This document shows, one piece after another, positions 37,761-46,539 of a stretch of DNA of 64,000 nucleotides. Location: positions 46,589-110,588 of IMG/VR virus record IMGVR_UViG_3300024261_002043; one strand, given 5' to 3'. The notes below the pieces were generated by a model. It saw only the letters and a program-made list of their open reading frames with translations, searched no databases and was not told where the DNA came from. The position numbers were made by a program, and so were the translations under genes. This DNA is from a virus. Within the stretch, counting starts at the first letter, position 1, and each line of letters starts with the position of its first letter.

Positions 37761-38034
37761 TTTCAGTTCCTCCAGGATATAATATTTTAACGTGATTTTT
37801 GTCTGTGTTATCAGACTCTACAGGATCTATAGTGCTCCTGATATTTACCATTAACTCTCTATCTTCTAACTCTAATGCTAATGCGCTTATGATAGACTTA
37901 ATCTGAGTCTGATTAACTCCGAAGCGTAAAATTTCAGAAACTATTTCCCTAGATTTCTTTATATCATTAAGCCAATTAGCATCATCTTTCTCTACTGTGA
38001 CATTAACATCTTGATCTTGTATTAAACTAGTCAT
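37753..38034 (-). CDS. Acidic helical hypothetical protein
   Basis: 93 residues, charged, mostly helix (NWLNDIKKSREIVSEILRFGVNQTQIKSII). Overlaps both neighbours by a few bases, so part of the same transcript as the H1-like gene. No family recognised. Confidence 0.6.
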   Translation of the reverse strand: MTSLIQDQDVNVTVEKDDANWLNDIKKSREIVSEILRFGVNQTQIKSIISALALELEDRELMVNIRSTIDPVESDNTDKNHVKILYPGGTENE

Positions 38035-38495
38035 TCAATAACCTCACTTCTGGAAAATGGTTCAATCTCAAATGTCCCATCCCCTTTATGCTTTAAAATC
38101 TTACCTGTTTTTCTTCCATCGTTAAATTCATGTGATAACACTATAAAGTCTTTCGTAGAGTTATCTAGCATAAACTTAACAAACTCAAAATCAGCCAATT
38201 CACAATTGTAAGAGTCTAATAACTTGATAATAGATTCAGGAATAAAAAGTCTTATATCTTCTATCGTGATAGAAGAAGCAGTACCTTCAAAATTATGAAG
38301 TATTTCTGATTGACAATGTCCAGTCACCCGGTGCAAGATCCCACAATTATTACAATTTGTATGCTTCTCAACCAACGTAGCGTCTTCATTCTCAATAGAA
38401 AAAACCACAAAGCTATGTAGCGGCGGATCTTTCTTAGACTTAAGGGTAGGTAATATACATCTACACTGTATTAAATGCTTTACCCCTTTGCTCAT
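38031..38495 (-). CDS. Hypothetical protein with zinc-ribbon-like cysteines
   Basis: 154 residues. CRC near residue 11-13 and CNNCGILHRVTGHC near 47-60 could bind zinc; the body is otherwise strand/helix mixed. Coupled by overlap to both neighbours. No known family. Confidence 0.6.
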   Translation of the reverse strand: MSKGVKHLIQCRCILPTLKSKKDPPLHSFVVFSIENEDATLVEKHTNCNNCGILHRVTGHCQSEILHNFEGTASSITIEDIRLFIPESIIKLLDSYNCELADFEFVKFMLDNSTKDFIVLSHEFNDGRKTGKILKHKGDGTFEIEPFSRSEVIE

Positions 38496-38758
38496 TATAG
38501 CTTCGTGGCCATGATCTTAGAAAAGCTATCAGAAATAACACTTTCCATTGTAGCTGTTATTTTAGAAACAGTATCACGCTCAACTCCATCGGTGACTGCC
38601 ATCGTCGCTAAAGCAGCAGCGACTTGATCTTGCGTAAACGTTCTACAGTTTAAGAACAATTCTATACATTCTTTTCTAGTAAGAGTAGTTTCTGTTTCAG
38701 TACCGGGTAGTACGAACGTGTCCATCTCTTCAACGATTTTCTTTTTTCCTCTTGGCAT
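38495..38758 (-). CDS. Hypothetical helical protein
   Basis: 87 residues. GGAGG precedes the ATG; the N-terminus is basic (MPRGKKKI), the rest helical with several Thr/Val (KECIELFLNCRTFTQDQVAAAL). Starts the small-protein transcript that reaches the 37544 terminator. No family recognised. Confidence 0.6.
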   Translation of the reverse strand: MPRGKKKIVEEMDTFVLPGTETETTLTRKECIELFLNCRTFTQDQVAAALATMAVTDGVERDTVSKITATMESVISDSFSKIMATKL

Positions 38759-38788
38759 GAGTAACCTCCAAATTTTCTATAACCAAAA

Positions 38789-39262
38789 TTACTTTGCATA
38801 TGCGTCTGCTAACCATGACGATGCCCAAGCATCTGGTTTAACAACACACCTATACCCTTGAGATTTTACCCAGGATGTTGCAGAAGTAAACACTAAAGAA
38901 GACTTGTACATTTTATTTGGGTTAATATCTAGATGCACGCTGACATCATCTCTGCTGGTATGTGATGAAACAAGATCAGCTAAAAGTAGGGCTCTTTCAA
39001 CCTCACCTAGTAGTCTTAATTTCATATTTAAGAAGTTTTTACGCTTTAGTATTTTTCTAGCAAAGAAGTATGTTCCTCCTTTTCCCGGAGTTATAATCGC
39101 AACTACTATGGCATATACACAATTGTTTTTTACGAAGTGAGAATCACATCCGACATGTATCATGCTTGATTTACCAACACTAGATAGAAACTCTAGCATG
39201 CTACTTAATTTAACAGGCTTATGTTGCGCGTTATGCCAGCTTAAGGAATCTAAGGGTGACAT
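38789..39262 (-). CDS. DUF458/YkuK-like RNase H-fold protein
   Basis: 157 residues. HVGCDSHFVKNNCVYAIVVAI, SVHLDINPNKMYKSS, and YRCVVKPDAWASSWLAD match the DUF458 (Bacillus YkuK) RNase H-like pattern with D-S near the first strand and D-x-N-P later. Biological role of the family is not established. Adjacent to the chaperonin-like gene by one base. Confidence 0.7.
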   Translation of the reverse strand: MSPLDSLSWHNAQHKPVKLSSMLEFLSSVGKSSMIHVGCDSHFVKNNCVYAIVVAIITPGKGGTYFFARKILKRKNFLNMKLRLLGEVERALLLADLVSSHTSRDDVSVHLDINPNKMYKSSLVFTSATSWVKSQGYRCVVKPDAWASSWLADAYAK

Positions 39263-40542
39263 TAATCATCTTCCAATCTAATGATCGCTTTGATATTATT
39301 GATGATAGTACGGTCACTAACTGCTCTTCGTACGGCGGCCGCGGCGTCATTAGCTGGTAAATACTTTATATGATAATTATCAAAGAAATTGCTTCTTGCA
39401 TTTATAACTCCTTGATTCGCGCATCTTGATATGTGGGAGAAAAAAGAGCCAAGTTTATCATCTATGATAGGCTTTTCCTGAGGATCAGCTTTTAGATCAA
39501 GTATGACATTACGAAGAGAGAGCTTGGAAAGTCTAGACTCCAGAATGTCTCTTACATCGTCGACGTTCGATTCATTGAGCTTCTTCTTTATACTAGATCT
39601 TAAGTTGTTAATGCGAGTCAACTGTTGGTCACCTGGTATTATTGACAGCCTTTTGTTTGCTGTGTTGTAAGATACCCTGACGCTTTCGTAGTCCTCAGCA
39701 TCCACTGAACTTAACCTGTTACCTATATCCTTAGTTATTGGTGTCACACCGCATACTGTAGCAATATCCTTAATCTCATTAACACTAGCTACGGAGTCTT
39801 CAACAATGAAAGGTATAACGCTAGTATTTCCCTTTTGCCAGTTAACGAATAGTGTGTTATTAACGTCATCAGAGTATCCTGTAGATACTATAACCGCCTT
39901 CTGCTTCGTATTGTAGCAATACTCTAAGATGTGATGTATCTCACTAACTTCTATTATTTTACCGTTTATGACAAAAACCTTACAGCTACTGAAATCGAAA
40001 TTGTCTAGATAACCTTCAAAAAATTCGCTTAAAAAACAACCAGCTATAAAGCCGCTATCAACCACCAATGTTTCTTCAACACTATTAGAGATCTTTGTTG
40101 ATATACTTCCTGAAGCTCCCGCTACATTAACTGCCATTATTAAGTCGTCCATATTATTAAGCATGAACAGATCATCGCAATCTTCTTTAAGACAATTTAT
40201 TACCTCTGTTGAACCAACACGTCGACCTCTTAATTTTGTGTCGCTTATTATAGAGCTGTCGTTTAGACATTTAATATAAAGCTCTATTGCATGAGGACAA
40301 GCTCTATTTATCTTGACAAGACTAGATATAACAAGGTTCTTGATGGAGGACTCGCTATTGTTTAGCCAATATAGAAATGTTCGGAAAGTATCGATCCACC
40401 CGACATCATAGATAGATGCACCTGCGAGTAGAGAATAGTCTTTGTTTTCTAGCGATTTAGAAAACTTCTTTATGTCTTTAAGAAAGTCACCCTTGATTTT
40501 GTCTAAAGGATCGCCTGTAATGACATCGCTTTTGCTCTTCAT
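39262..40542 (-). CDS. Divergent GroEL-like chaperonin apical-domain protein
   Basis: 426 residues against about 545 for GroEL. Residues about 130-280 follow the GroEL apical domain in order: VEETLVVDSGFIAGCFLSEF (GroEL VEGMQFDRGYLSPYF), DFSSCKVFVINGKIIEVSEIHHILEY, KQKAVIVSTGYSDDVNNTLFVN, and NEIKDIATVCGVTPITKDIG. Residues about 288-345 follow the descending intermediate part (RVSYNTANKRLSIIPG...RDILESRLSKLS, like GroEL REKLQERVAKLA). The GDGTTT ATP loop and the Gly-rich GGG of the equatorial domain are not seen. Inferred to be a folding or assembly factor without its own ATPase. By-eye alignment only. Confidence 0.7.
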   Translation of the reverse strand: MKSKSDVITGDPLDKIKGDFLKDIKKFSKSLENKDYSLLAGASIYDVGWIDTFRTFLYWLNNSESSIKNLVISSLVKINRACPHAIELYIKCLNDSSIISDTKLRGRRVGSTEVINCLKEDCDDLFMLNNMDDLIMAVNVAGASGSISTKISNSVEETLVVDSGFIAGCFLSEFFEGYLDNFDFSSCKVFVINGKIIEVSEIHHILEYCYNTKQKAVIVSTGYSDDVNNTLFVNWQKGNTSVIPFIVEDSVASVNEIKDIATVCGVTPITKDIGNRLSSVDAEDYESVRVSYNTANKRLSIIPGDQQLTRINNLRSSIKKKLNESNVDDVRDILESRLSKLSLRNVILDLKADPQEKPIIDDKLGSFFSHISRCANQGVINARSNFFDNYHIKYLPANDAAAAVRRAVSDRTIINNIKAIIRLEDD

Positions 40543-40552
40543 AACACCTCAC

Positions 40553-40843
40553 TTAATGAAGGTTGGTATCATATTTTTTCTTTTCTGACTCTTTAGATAC
40601 ATCTGTCTTAAATGTTGAAAACAATTGACCTAGCGCTTGACCTAATTCTTCTGCTTGCTCATTTAAAAGCTTAGCAGTGCTTTCAACTTCTTCTCTATTT
40701 TCTTTCTTTTCTTGCATTTCAAAAGCGTATCTACAAAACGCAAATAATGCTGCACAGCCCCCAACAATCAATGAAGTTGTTAGGTCATGCCAAGAAAGAA
40801 TTATGGCAAAAACTAAAAAATACTCTGGAAACCCGAACCTCAT
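40553..40843 (-). CDS. Small membrane protein
   Basis: 96 residues. Two hydrophobic segments near the start (EYFLVFAIILSW and TTSLIVGGCAALFAFCRYA), then a charged helical tail with many Glu/Lys. Between the chaperonin-like and PrkA genes. No family recognised. Confidence 0.65.
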   Translation of the reverse strand: MRFGFPEYFLVFAIILSWHDLTTSLIVGGCAALFAFCRYAFEMQEKKENREEVESTAKLLNEQAEELGQALGQLFSTFKTDVSKESEKKKYDTNLH

Positions 40844-40852
40844 TTTATCTCC

Positions 40853-42778
40853 CTAGCTGTCACGCCATAGGTTATTACTGGCATACACTAAAATTTCTTC
40901 TGCGGAATCAGCTGTATAACCATAATCGTCTATTAGCGTTTGTACCATAGAAGAATATTTTTGCTGTTGCTCATCGTCTCTTGTCTTAGACTTAGTAACT
41001 ATTCTAGCAAGGTCTTTTACAGAGGTTATGAGGTACGTCTCAATAGCTTCCTTAAGCGGTTCGTAAGAAGTGTAGTCTACTACTTCGCTTCTTCTCATCT
41101 TTGAAAACATATAAGCAGTAACGTCAGCCCTGAACCCATCTTTACCAGCTCCACTAACCCCTATCGTAGACTCTATAGCGCGCATGAAGTTTTCATCAGG
41201 GTTCATATCTTCATTGGTAACGCGGTCTTTCATTCTATTCTTTGTCGTATACGCTTCTGCGTTATCAAGATAGTTCTCAAATATTGACTGAGCTTGCTCT
41301 TCATATGCCGATATAAATGCCTTAGCTATTTCATTCTCTAATATTCTGAGATATTCATTTCTGACAACGTTACGAATTAACTCAAGGCATTTGTCTTGAA
41401 ATTCTCTGTCTATAATCTGGTCTTTGACCTGTTTGATCAGCGCATCCATTATTGATATAGGAGTTATAAAGGATTTATCTGAATCGCTTAATGCATTATC
41501 GACGGCTTTCATGATAAATCTAGTAGATATACCCTTCATACCTTCATCATGAGCTTCGTCTCTTAAGTCTCTGATATCGATCTTTTTGACTCTGCCTTTC
41601 TCGACAACTTCCTCGCCGTTATATAATTTAAGCTTAGTAAGAAGGTCACACTTCTGACTCTCCTTTAGTCTACTGAGAACGGAGAACATCGAAGCGACTC
41701 TAATGGTATGTGGCGCGACATGAGCGTCAAAGTTTGATCTAGATAAAATCTTCTCGTATATCTTTATCTCTTGTTCAAGCTCCAATACATACGGCACATT
41801 TATCTTTACCACTCTGTCTAATATTGCTTCATTAGTATGTTCACTCTGGAAGCGGTTCCACTCTGCTTCATTACAGTGAGCCAATATAACACCATCGAAG
41901 TAAAGCATGTCGTGCTTACCCGGGGCCGGTACTCTCTTCTCCTGTGTCGCAGTGATGATGGTATGGAGAAATTCAATCTCGTTCTTAAAGACCTCCACAA
42001 GTTCGACTATGCCTCGATTACCAACATTAAACGCACCATTTAAGGAGAGCGCTCGAGGGTCATCTTCGGAATACCTGTCAAGCTTAGAGATATCTTCAGA
42101 TCCAATTAGTACAGAGACATCTTGACTATTGGCGTCCATAGGTGGGACAGAAGCTACGCCTCTTCTAGCTCTTTGGGAGAATGTGGTTTCCTTAACCATA
42201 AAGTCTTCATATCGGCCGTCGTACTCTTCAAAAAGTAGATGTCTGGCAACAGGAGAAAGATCACCCTCAATATTCACATCTAGCATATCATTGAATTTAT
42301 TCCTTAGTGATCTAGGAACTAGCTGTAGGGGCTCACCACGCTGCGGATCATTCTTGAGATGATAATACGGCTTGCCGTCTAGAGCGCTTTTAATATGCTC
42401 TGTCAGTGCAGACTTACCAGCGCCAACGGGACCCATTAGCAAAAGTACTTGTCTACTTTCTTCTCCCTTAAGCGCTGCTGATCTTAAGAACCTCATTAAT
42501 TTAGATATGACACTCTCCATACCAAAGAATTCACTTTGAAAGTAGTCATACGTTTTTATGTTGTCACCATCGAATAGCTTATGCTTTCGCGGATCAGAAT
42601 CGTCCATTCTAGAAATACCTTCCTCAGCGATGGAGTCATAAAGTCTTTTATGCGCATGATCAGTTAGGGTAGGGTCTTTCTCTACAAGAGAAAGGTATTC
42701 AAGAAACGTTCCTTCAAACTTCTCTTTTTTCTTTTCTTCTCGTTGCGTCTTTATAATATCTAAATAGTTTTTGGCCAT
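40853..42778 (-). CDS. prkA: PrkA-family serine protein kinase / AAA+ ATPase
   Basis: 641 residues, the usual length. N-terminal AAA+ part: FFGMESVISKLMRFLRSAALKGEESRQVLLLMGPVGAGKSAL (Walker A 116-123), the long middle with LDVNIEGDLSPVARHLLFEEYDG and a C-terminal kinase-like domain (KSKTRDDEQQ end). PrkA/YeaG works with YhbH/YeaH and SpoVR/YcgB in bacterial stress and sporulation; all three follow here in tandem (42790, 44091). Twelve-base gaps; one transcript. Confidence 0.92.
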   Translation of the reverse strand: MAKNYLDIIKTQREEKKKEKFEGTFLEYLSLVEKDPTLTDHAHKRLYDSIAEEGISRMDDSDPRKHKLFDGDNIKTYDYFQSEFFGMESVISKLMRFLRSAALKGEESRQVLLLMGPVGAGKSALTEHIKSALDGKPYYHLKNDPQRGEPLQLVPRSLRNKFNDMLDVNIEGDLSPVARHLLFEEYDGRYEDFMVKETTFSQRARRGVASVPPMDANSQDVSVLIGSEDISKLDRYSEDDPRALSLNGAFNVGNRGIVELVEVFKNEIEFLHTIITATQEKRVPAPGKHDMLYFDGVILAHCNEAEWNRFQSEHTNEAILDRVVKINVPYVLELEQEIKIYEKILSRSNFDAHVAPHTIRVASMFSVLSRLKESQKCDLLTKLKLYNGEEVVEKGRVKKIDIRDLRDEAHDEGMKGISTRFIMKAVDNALSDSDKSFITPISIMDALIKQVKDQIIDREFQDKCLELIRNVVRNEYLRILENEIAKAFISAYEEQAQSIFENYLDNAEAYTTKNRMKDRVTNEDMNPDENFMRAIESTIGVSGAGKDGFRADVTAYMFSKMRRSEVVDYTSYEPLKEAIETYLITSVKDLARIVTKSKTRDDEQQQKYSSMVQTLIDDYGYTADSAEEILVYASNNLWRDS

Positions 42779-42789
42779 TTTATCCTCTG

Positions 42790-44094
42790 CTAGATTTCGA
42801 AAGGTTCGTCTTCTATTATTGTGTCAAGTTTGACAACATCACCCCATAATGCGCTGATGTGCCGGCATACTACGTCTGCATATTCTAGTTCCAGGTCTCT
42901 TCCATCATGATCATGAACCAAGCATAGAACATTAGATTCGTCTATATCATCAACCATTATTATTGGAATACTATTACCTCCGACCTGTTTGATTAGGTCT
43001 TCCCTAATATTTTTCCACCCTTGTCCATCACCGACGTCATCTATTTTATATTCATCCTTATGTAACGAATAGCTGAATAGTTCAAGATCTTCACAGTCTT
43101 GTTGCGTCAAGTATTGTCTTATAAAGCTTTCATCGTTTAAAGATTCTCTAGCTATGAAGCACTCTTCAAGCCCGAATCTTTCTTCTATTCTCTTGAACAT
43201 ATGAAAACCTAAGTGGTATGGGTTTATCGATCCAGGATGAGGTCTTATGACTTCGTTGTGTGTCTTTAAGAAGGGTATGTGCATACTAGATGGAAGGTCC
43301 AGATCATGCATTAGTCTATAATGCCAAAAAGAAGCCCATCCTTCATTCATTACTTTAGTTCTAATTTGAGGCATAAAATAATACGCTTCATCAGCCACTA
43401 TACTGATCAGCTCTCTTTGCCAATCTTCTAGATTAGGGCTAACGTCTGCTATAAACGAAAGTATATCTTCTTCAGGTTGTATCGGTATCTTATTATGATC
43501 TGGTACATGTAATCTATTTGAATAAAGCCCGAGCTTTATGTCTTCAACTAATTTATTCTGCTGCTGCTTTTGAGGAACATATTTCTTATACCTTCTAGGG
43601 ACGTTCATGTTTAGAGCGTGCGCTGAATCTAGAATGCGCTCTACAGCCTCTATCCCTATACTAGGATCCTCTATTAAACCATCGACATATCTCTTCGCGT
43701 TACGCATACGTAATATAATATTTTCTGGATGTGTATGACTAAACGTTGCGTTATTCTTAAAGAAATCAGAATGACCGATACAGTGAGCCATGATAAGCAC
43801 TTGAAGGTACATGGGGTTCTCTTCCATTAGGTAAGCCAATGAAGGATTGCTATTTATGATTAATTCATATGGTAGCCCTTGCATACCTGAATTATACATT
43901 ATATGATTTCTTTCAAATGACTTACCGAAACTCCAGTGCGCGTAATGAGATGGCATACCATGGTATGCCATGCTGCCGATCATTTCATAGTAGTCACAAG
44001 TTTCGTATGCTAACTCAAACCAGTCAAGTCCATAGTCTGCTGCCATTTTACACAGCTTTTCATCCCATACTTTTAAATTATTTAGAAAGTTCAT
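42790..44094 (-). CDS. spoVR: SpoVR-family protein
   Basis: 434 residues (YcgB about 510). SpoVR marks: YGLDWFELAYETCDYYEMIGSMAYHGMPSHYAHWSFGKSFER near the start, MPQIRTKVMNEGWASFWHYRLMHDLDL and PHPGSINPYHLGFHMFKRIEE. The family is needed for spore cortex in Bacillus and is stress-linked elsewhere. Overlaps YhbH by four bases. Confidence 0.93.
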   Translation of the reverse strand: MNFLNNLKVWDEKLCKMAADYGLDWFELAYETCDYYEMIGSMAYHGMPSHYAHWSFGKSFERNHIMYNSGMQGLPYELIINSNPSLAYLMEENPMYLQVLIMAHCIGHSDFFKNNATFSHTHPENIILRMRNAKRYVDGLIEDPSIGIEAVERILDSAHALNMNVPRRYKKYVPQKQQQNKLVEDIKLGLYSNRLHVPDHNKIPIQPEEDILSFIADVSPNLEDWQRELISIVADEAYYFMPQIRTKVMNEGWASFWHYRLMHDLDLPSSMHIPFLKTHNEVIRPHPGSINPYHLGFHMFKRIEERFGLEECFIARESLNDESFIRQYLTQQDCEDLELFSYSLHKDEYKIDDVGDGQGWKNIREDLIKQVGGNSIPIIMVDDIDESNVLCLVHDHDGRDLELEYADVVCRHISALWGDVVKLDTIIEDEPFEI

Positions 44095-45284
44095 GAAACC
44101 TCACCTTTAAAAAACTTATTGAATGCAGGCCAGATGTCTTCTTTATTGGCAATTGCAGCTGTTCTTAATTTTTCAGAAGACAATTTGCTAAATACTGATC
44201 CTAAGCTAGTTTCCTGTAGCCACTTCATACGCTCGGCAGAAGGTTCAATTTCACAATAACCGTAGAATTGTAACTTAGGTAATATCTGACCCACTAATTC
44301 TACAACAGCGTCATTATCGCTAGGCCAGTTGTCACCATCAGACGAATGAAATACATAAGAATTCCATGATGATGGGTGGTACCTACTGTCTAATATTTCG
44401 TTAACGACCTTAAGCCCGCTAGAAGCTATTGTGCCACCAGAAGATCCTCTTTCAAAAAAGCTTTTTTCATCAACCTCACTAGCTTGAGACTCGTATGATA
44501 CGAATGCTATTTCAACCTTATCATATCTAGACCTTACAAAGTGATATAATAGAAAAAAGAAGCTTCTTGATAAGAATTTTTTTGTGGTGCCCATTGAGCC
44601 GGATACATCCATTAAGAAGAAAATAACGGCATTAGAAGTCTTCTTTTCTGTGACCTTGTAATGCTTGTATCGTAAGTCTTGCTCTATAAAAGAAAAAGAT
44701 TCTTCTGACTCACTCTCACGTTTTCCAGAGTGTTCTTCTTTCTTCATTCTCTTTATTCGCTGTATAGCAGACTTCTTTTTGTCTAGTCTAGGTCTTATAC
44801 CTTTAGTTCTGTATCCTCTTCTTTTTATCTTCTTTGCAACAACCTGAGCATTTTTTTTCTTTTCAAAATTTGGAAGTTCTAAGTCTTTAAACAGGTATTC
44901 TGCAACTTGCTCTAAAGTTAGTTCAACTTCATAAAATTCTTCCCCGGCTTTATTTCCTGCCTTTTCTGGCTTTCCTTTACCGGCTTTCTTTTTCTTCTTA
45001 CCTATAACTTGACCTCTCTCAAGGTCACTGCCAGCACCGGAACCTACAGAATGATTACCATTCTCTCCATACACAAATCTGTATTCTTTGATACCCCTTA
45101 CAGGTATCTTAAACTTCTTCTTTCCGCTTTCCCCAATAATAGATTCTTCAGCTACTATATTGTGGATGCCTTCTTTAATTGCCTTCTCTATTTTCTTTCT
45201 ATGCCGACCGCGATCTCCTGCGGATCTGTCAGCTATCGTTTTGTGCTTTTTAAAAATAGACATTCGTGTTGTAGGGTCTTTCAT
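44091..45284 (-). CDS. yhbH: YhbH/YeaH-family (DUF444) VWA protein
   Basis: 397 residues (YeaH about 427). AVIFFLMDVSGSMGTTKKFLSRSFFFLLYHF is the MIDAS-containing VWA segment (D-V-S-G-S); the family opening DRSAGDRGRHRKKIEKAIKEGI and the RYKH linker before the VWA domain fit DUF444. Genes in the order yhbH, spoVR, prkA in the direction of transcription. No clear ribosome site before ATG; a TATAAT is about 15 bases upstream (45298-45303) without a good -35. Confidence 0.92.
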   Translation of the reverse strand: MKDPTTRMSIFKKHKTIADRSAGDRGRHRKKIEKAIKEGIHNIVAEESIIGESGKKKFKIPVRGIKEYRFVYGENGNHSVGSGAGSDLERGQVIGKKKKKAGKGKPEKAGNKAGEEFYEVELTLEQVAEYLFKDLELPNFEKKKNAQVVAKKIKRRGYRTKGIRPRLDKKKSAIQRIKRMKKEEHSGKRESESEESFSFIEQDLRYKHYKVTEKKTSNAVIFFLMDVSGSMGTTKKFLSRSFFFLLYHFVRSRYDKVEIAFVSYESQASEVDEKSFFERGSSGGTIASSGLKVVNEILDSRYHPSSWNSYVFHSSDGDNWPSDNDAVVELVGQILPKLQFYGYCEIEPSAERMKWLQETSLGSVFSKLSSEKLRTAAIANKEDIWPAFNKFFKGEVS

Positions 45285-45304
45285 AATACTAAGTATTATT
45301 ATAG

Positions 45305-45739
45305 TCAGCTGAGTGCAGAATAAAAGTAGTTAATTGGTGCTATAAGATAATTTAGGCAATTTTCGCAAAATTGCTCTTTGTCTACCCAACTAAAGTCTTC
45401 ATGTTCTTGGATACCTGTTGTCGGGTTCTTGGTTATTAGAGGTGTGTTGTCAGTCGAAGCGCAAAAAACTGTTAAGGCACCATTTATATGGGGTGTACCG
45501 GAAAATAATAATTCGTTATCTGATATTATAATTGAGCATTCTTCGAAGCATTCTCTTTTAGCTGTCTGTAACGGCGCCTCGTTATTATCCATAGTACCTT
45601 TGGGTATATCAAATAAACCATCATCACGAATTAACGCTAACATCTTAGGGTTCTTTAGATGTAATGTATCTTTCTTTAGTATTAAGAAACCTGCTCCAGC
45701 CACGCTATTCTTTTTTCTCTTGCTTTCTTCCATAATCAT
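45305..45739 (-). CDS. Nudix hydrolase
   Basis: 144 residues. A near-perfect Nudix box at 48-70: GTMDNNEAPLQTAKRECFEECSI, i.e. G-x5-E-x7-R-E-x-x-E-E, with Ser in place of the final Gly. Likely cleans up or recycles nucleotide diphosphate derivatives (sugar nucleotides, dinucleotides or RNA caps). Overlaps the cupin gene by 35 bases. Confidence 0.88.
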   Translation of the reverse strand: MIMEESKRKKNSVAGAGFLILKKDTLHLKNPKMLALIRDDGLFDIPKGTMDNNEAPLQTAKRECFEECSIIISDNELLFSGTPHINGALTVFCASTDNTPLITKNPTTGIQEHEDFSWVDKEQFCENCLNYLIAPINYFYSALS

Positions 45740-46055
45740 CTTCTAATCTTATCACGTCACTTAGGTGATTCGTACTTACTTCCATAATCTTTACATATTC
45801 ACTATCAGGCGCACAAAACCTGTGTATTTGTCCAGGACTAACATGAAGTACCTGACCTGGTGAGTGCCACGACATGTTGTTTTCTTTATCGTAATTCACA
45901 AGCGTACCTTCTAATACGTAGATTGTTTCTTCCTTAAAATTGTGGTACTGCTTAGACAAACGATGCCCGGGCGCTATAAAAATGATCTTAGCAACGTAGT
46001 CTTTGGTTTTAGCCCATATAATTTCATATCCCCAAGGCTTGTCTATTTTATTCAT
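45705..46055 (-). CDS. Cupin domain protein, mannose-6-phosphate isomerase II-like
   Basis: 116 residues from the ATG at 46055 (GGGGATCAG before it; a GTG at 46067 is less likely). KPWGYEIIWAKT opens like the PMI-GMP C-terminal cupin, followed by PGHRLSKQYHNFKEETIYVLEG and SPGQVLHVSPGQIHRFCAPD (two cupin motifs with His/Glu). Could act as a mannose-6-phosphate isomerase, or be a metal cupin of other use. Confidence 0.75.
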   Translation of the reverse strand: MNKIDKPWGYEIIWAKTKDYVAKIIFIAPGHRLSKQYHNFKEETIYVLEGTLVNYDKENNMSWHSPGQVLHVSPGQIHRFCAPDSEYVKIMEVSTNHLSDVIRLEDDYGRKQEKKE

Positions 46056-46539
46056 TCTGATCCCCACTTTTGTCTGTTAGCCATGATGATGATTGTATTT
46101 TTCCTCCTCCTACATTAAATAAGACTTGGCAGCCAATTTTTTGACATATATCCCATTCTGCGATATCACTAGGTTTAGCTCTATCACCACCCTTTGTAAA
46201 GAATGCTGGCTTAAGCTTGTCAATAGCCCCAATACAATTTTGACTGCCATCATCCCAAATTACGACGGCATCAACACCTCGAATACCAGCAATAATTTCT
46301 GCCCTTTCATCTTCGCACATAAATGGCTTGCCTTTTTTGCGTGTTAAAAAACCATCACCGTTAACGATTATGACTGTATAGCCACTATTTTTTTTGGCCA
46401 ACTCCGTTGTTTCTATAATACATCTTAAGTGTCCTATATGTAAAGGATCGAACCCACCACATGTAGTATATATTGGAGCTGTATACCCACTGTCTTTATA
46501 CACAGAAACATAATCATCAATGCTTTTATAAACTTTCAC
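46048..46539 (-). CDS. HxGH nucleotidyltransferase, cytidylyltransferase-like
   Basis: 163 residues. TTCGGFDPLHIGHLRCI carries the H-x-G-H motif (34-37) of the cytidylyltransferase-like superfamily, close to RfaE-C/TagD-type enzymes; RAEIIAGIRGVDAVVIWD fits too. Donor substrate cannot be told. It overlaps the next gene by a few bases. Not a GDP-mannose pyrophosphorylase by motif. Confidence 0.8.
   Translation of the reverse strand: MKVYKSIDDYVSVYKDSGYTAPIYTTCGGFDPLHIGHLRCIIETTELAKKNSGYTVIIVNGDGFLTRKKGKPFMCEDERAEIIAGIRGVDAVVIWDDGSQNCIGAIDKLKPAFFTKGGDRAKPSDIAEWDICQKIGCQVLFNVGGGKIQSSSWLTDKSGDQNE

Noticed and set aside
46048-46539. Considered as GDP-mannose pyrophosphorylase
   Set aside because: The H-x-G-H motif belongs to the cytidylyltransferase superfamily, not to GMP pyrophosphorylases (G-x-G-T-R-L start).
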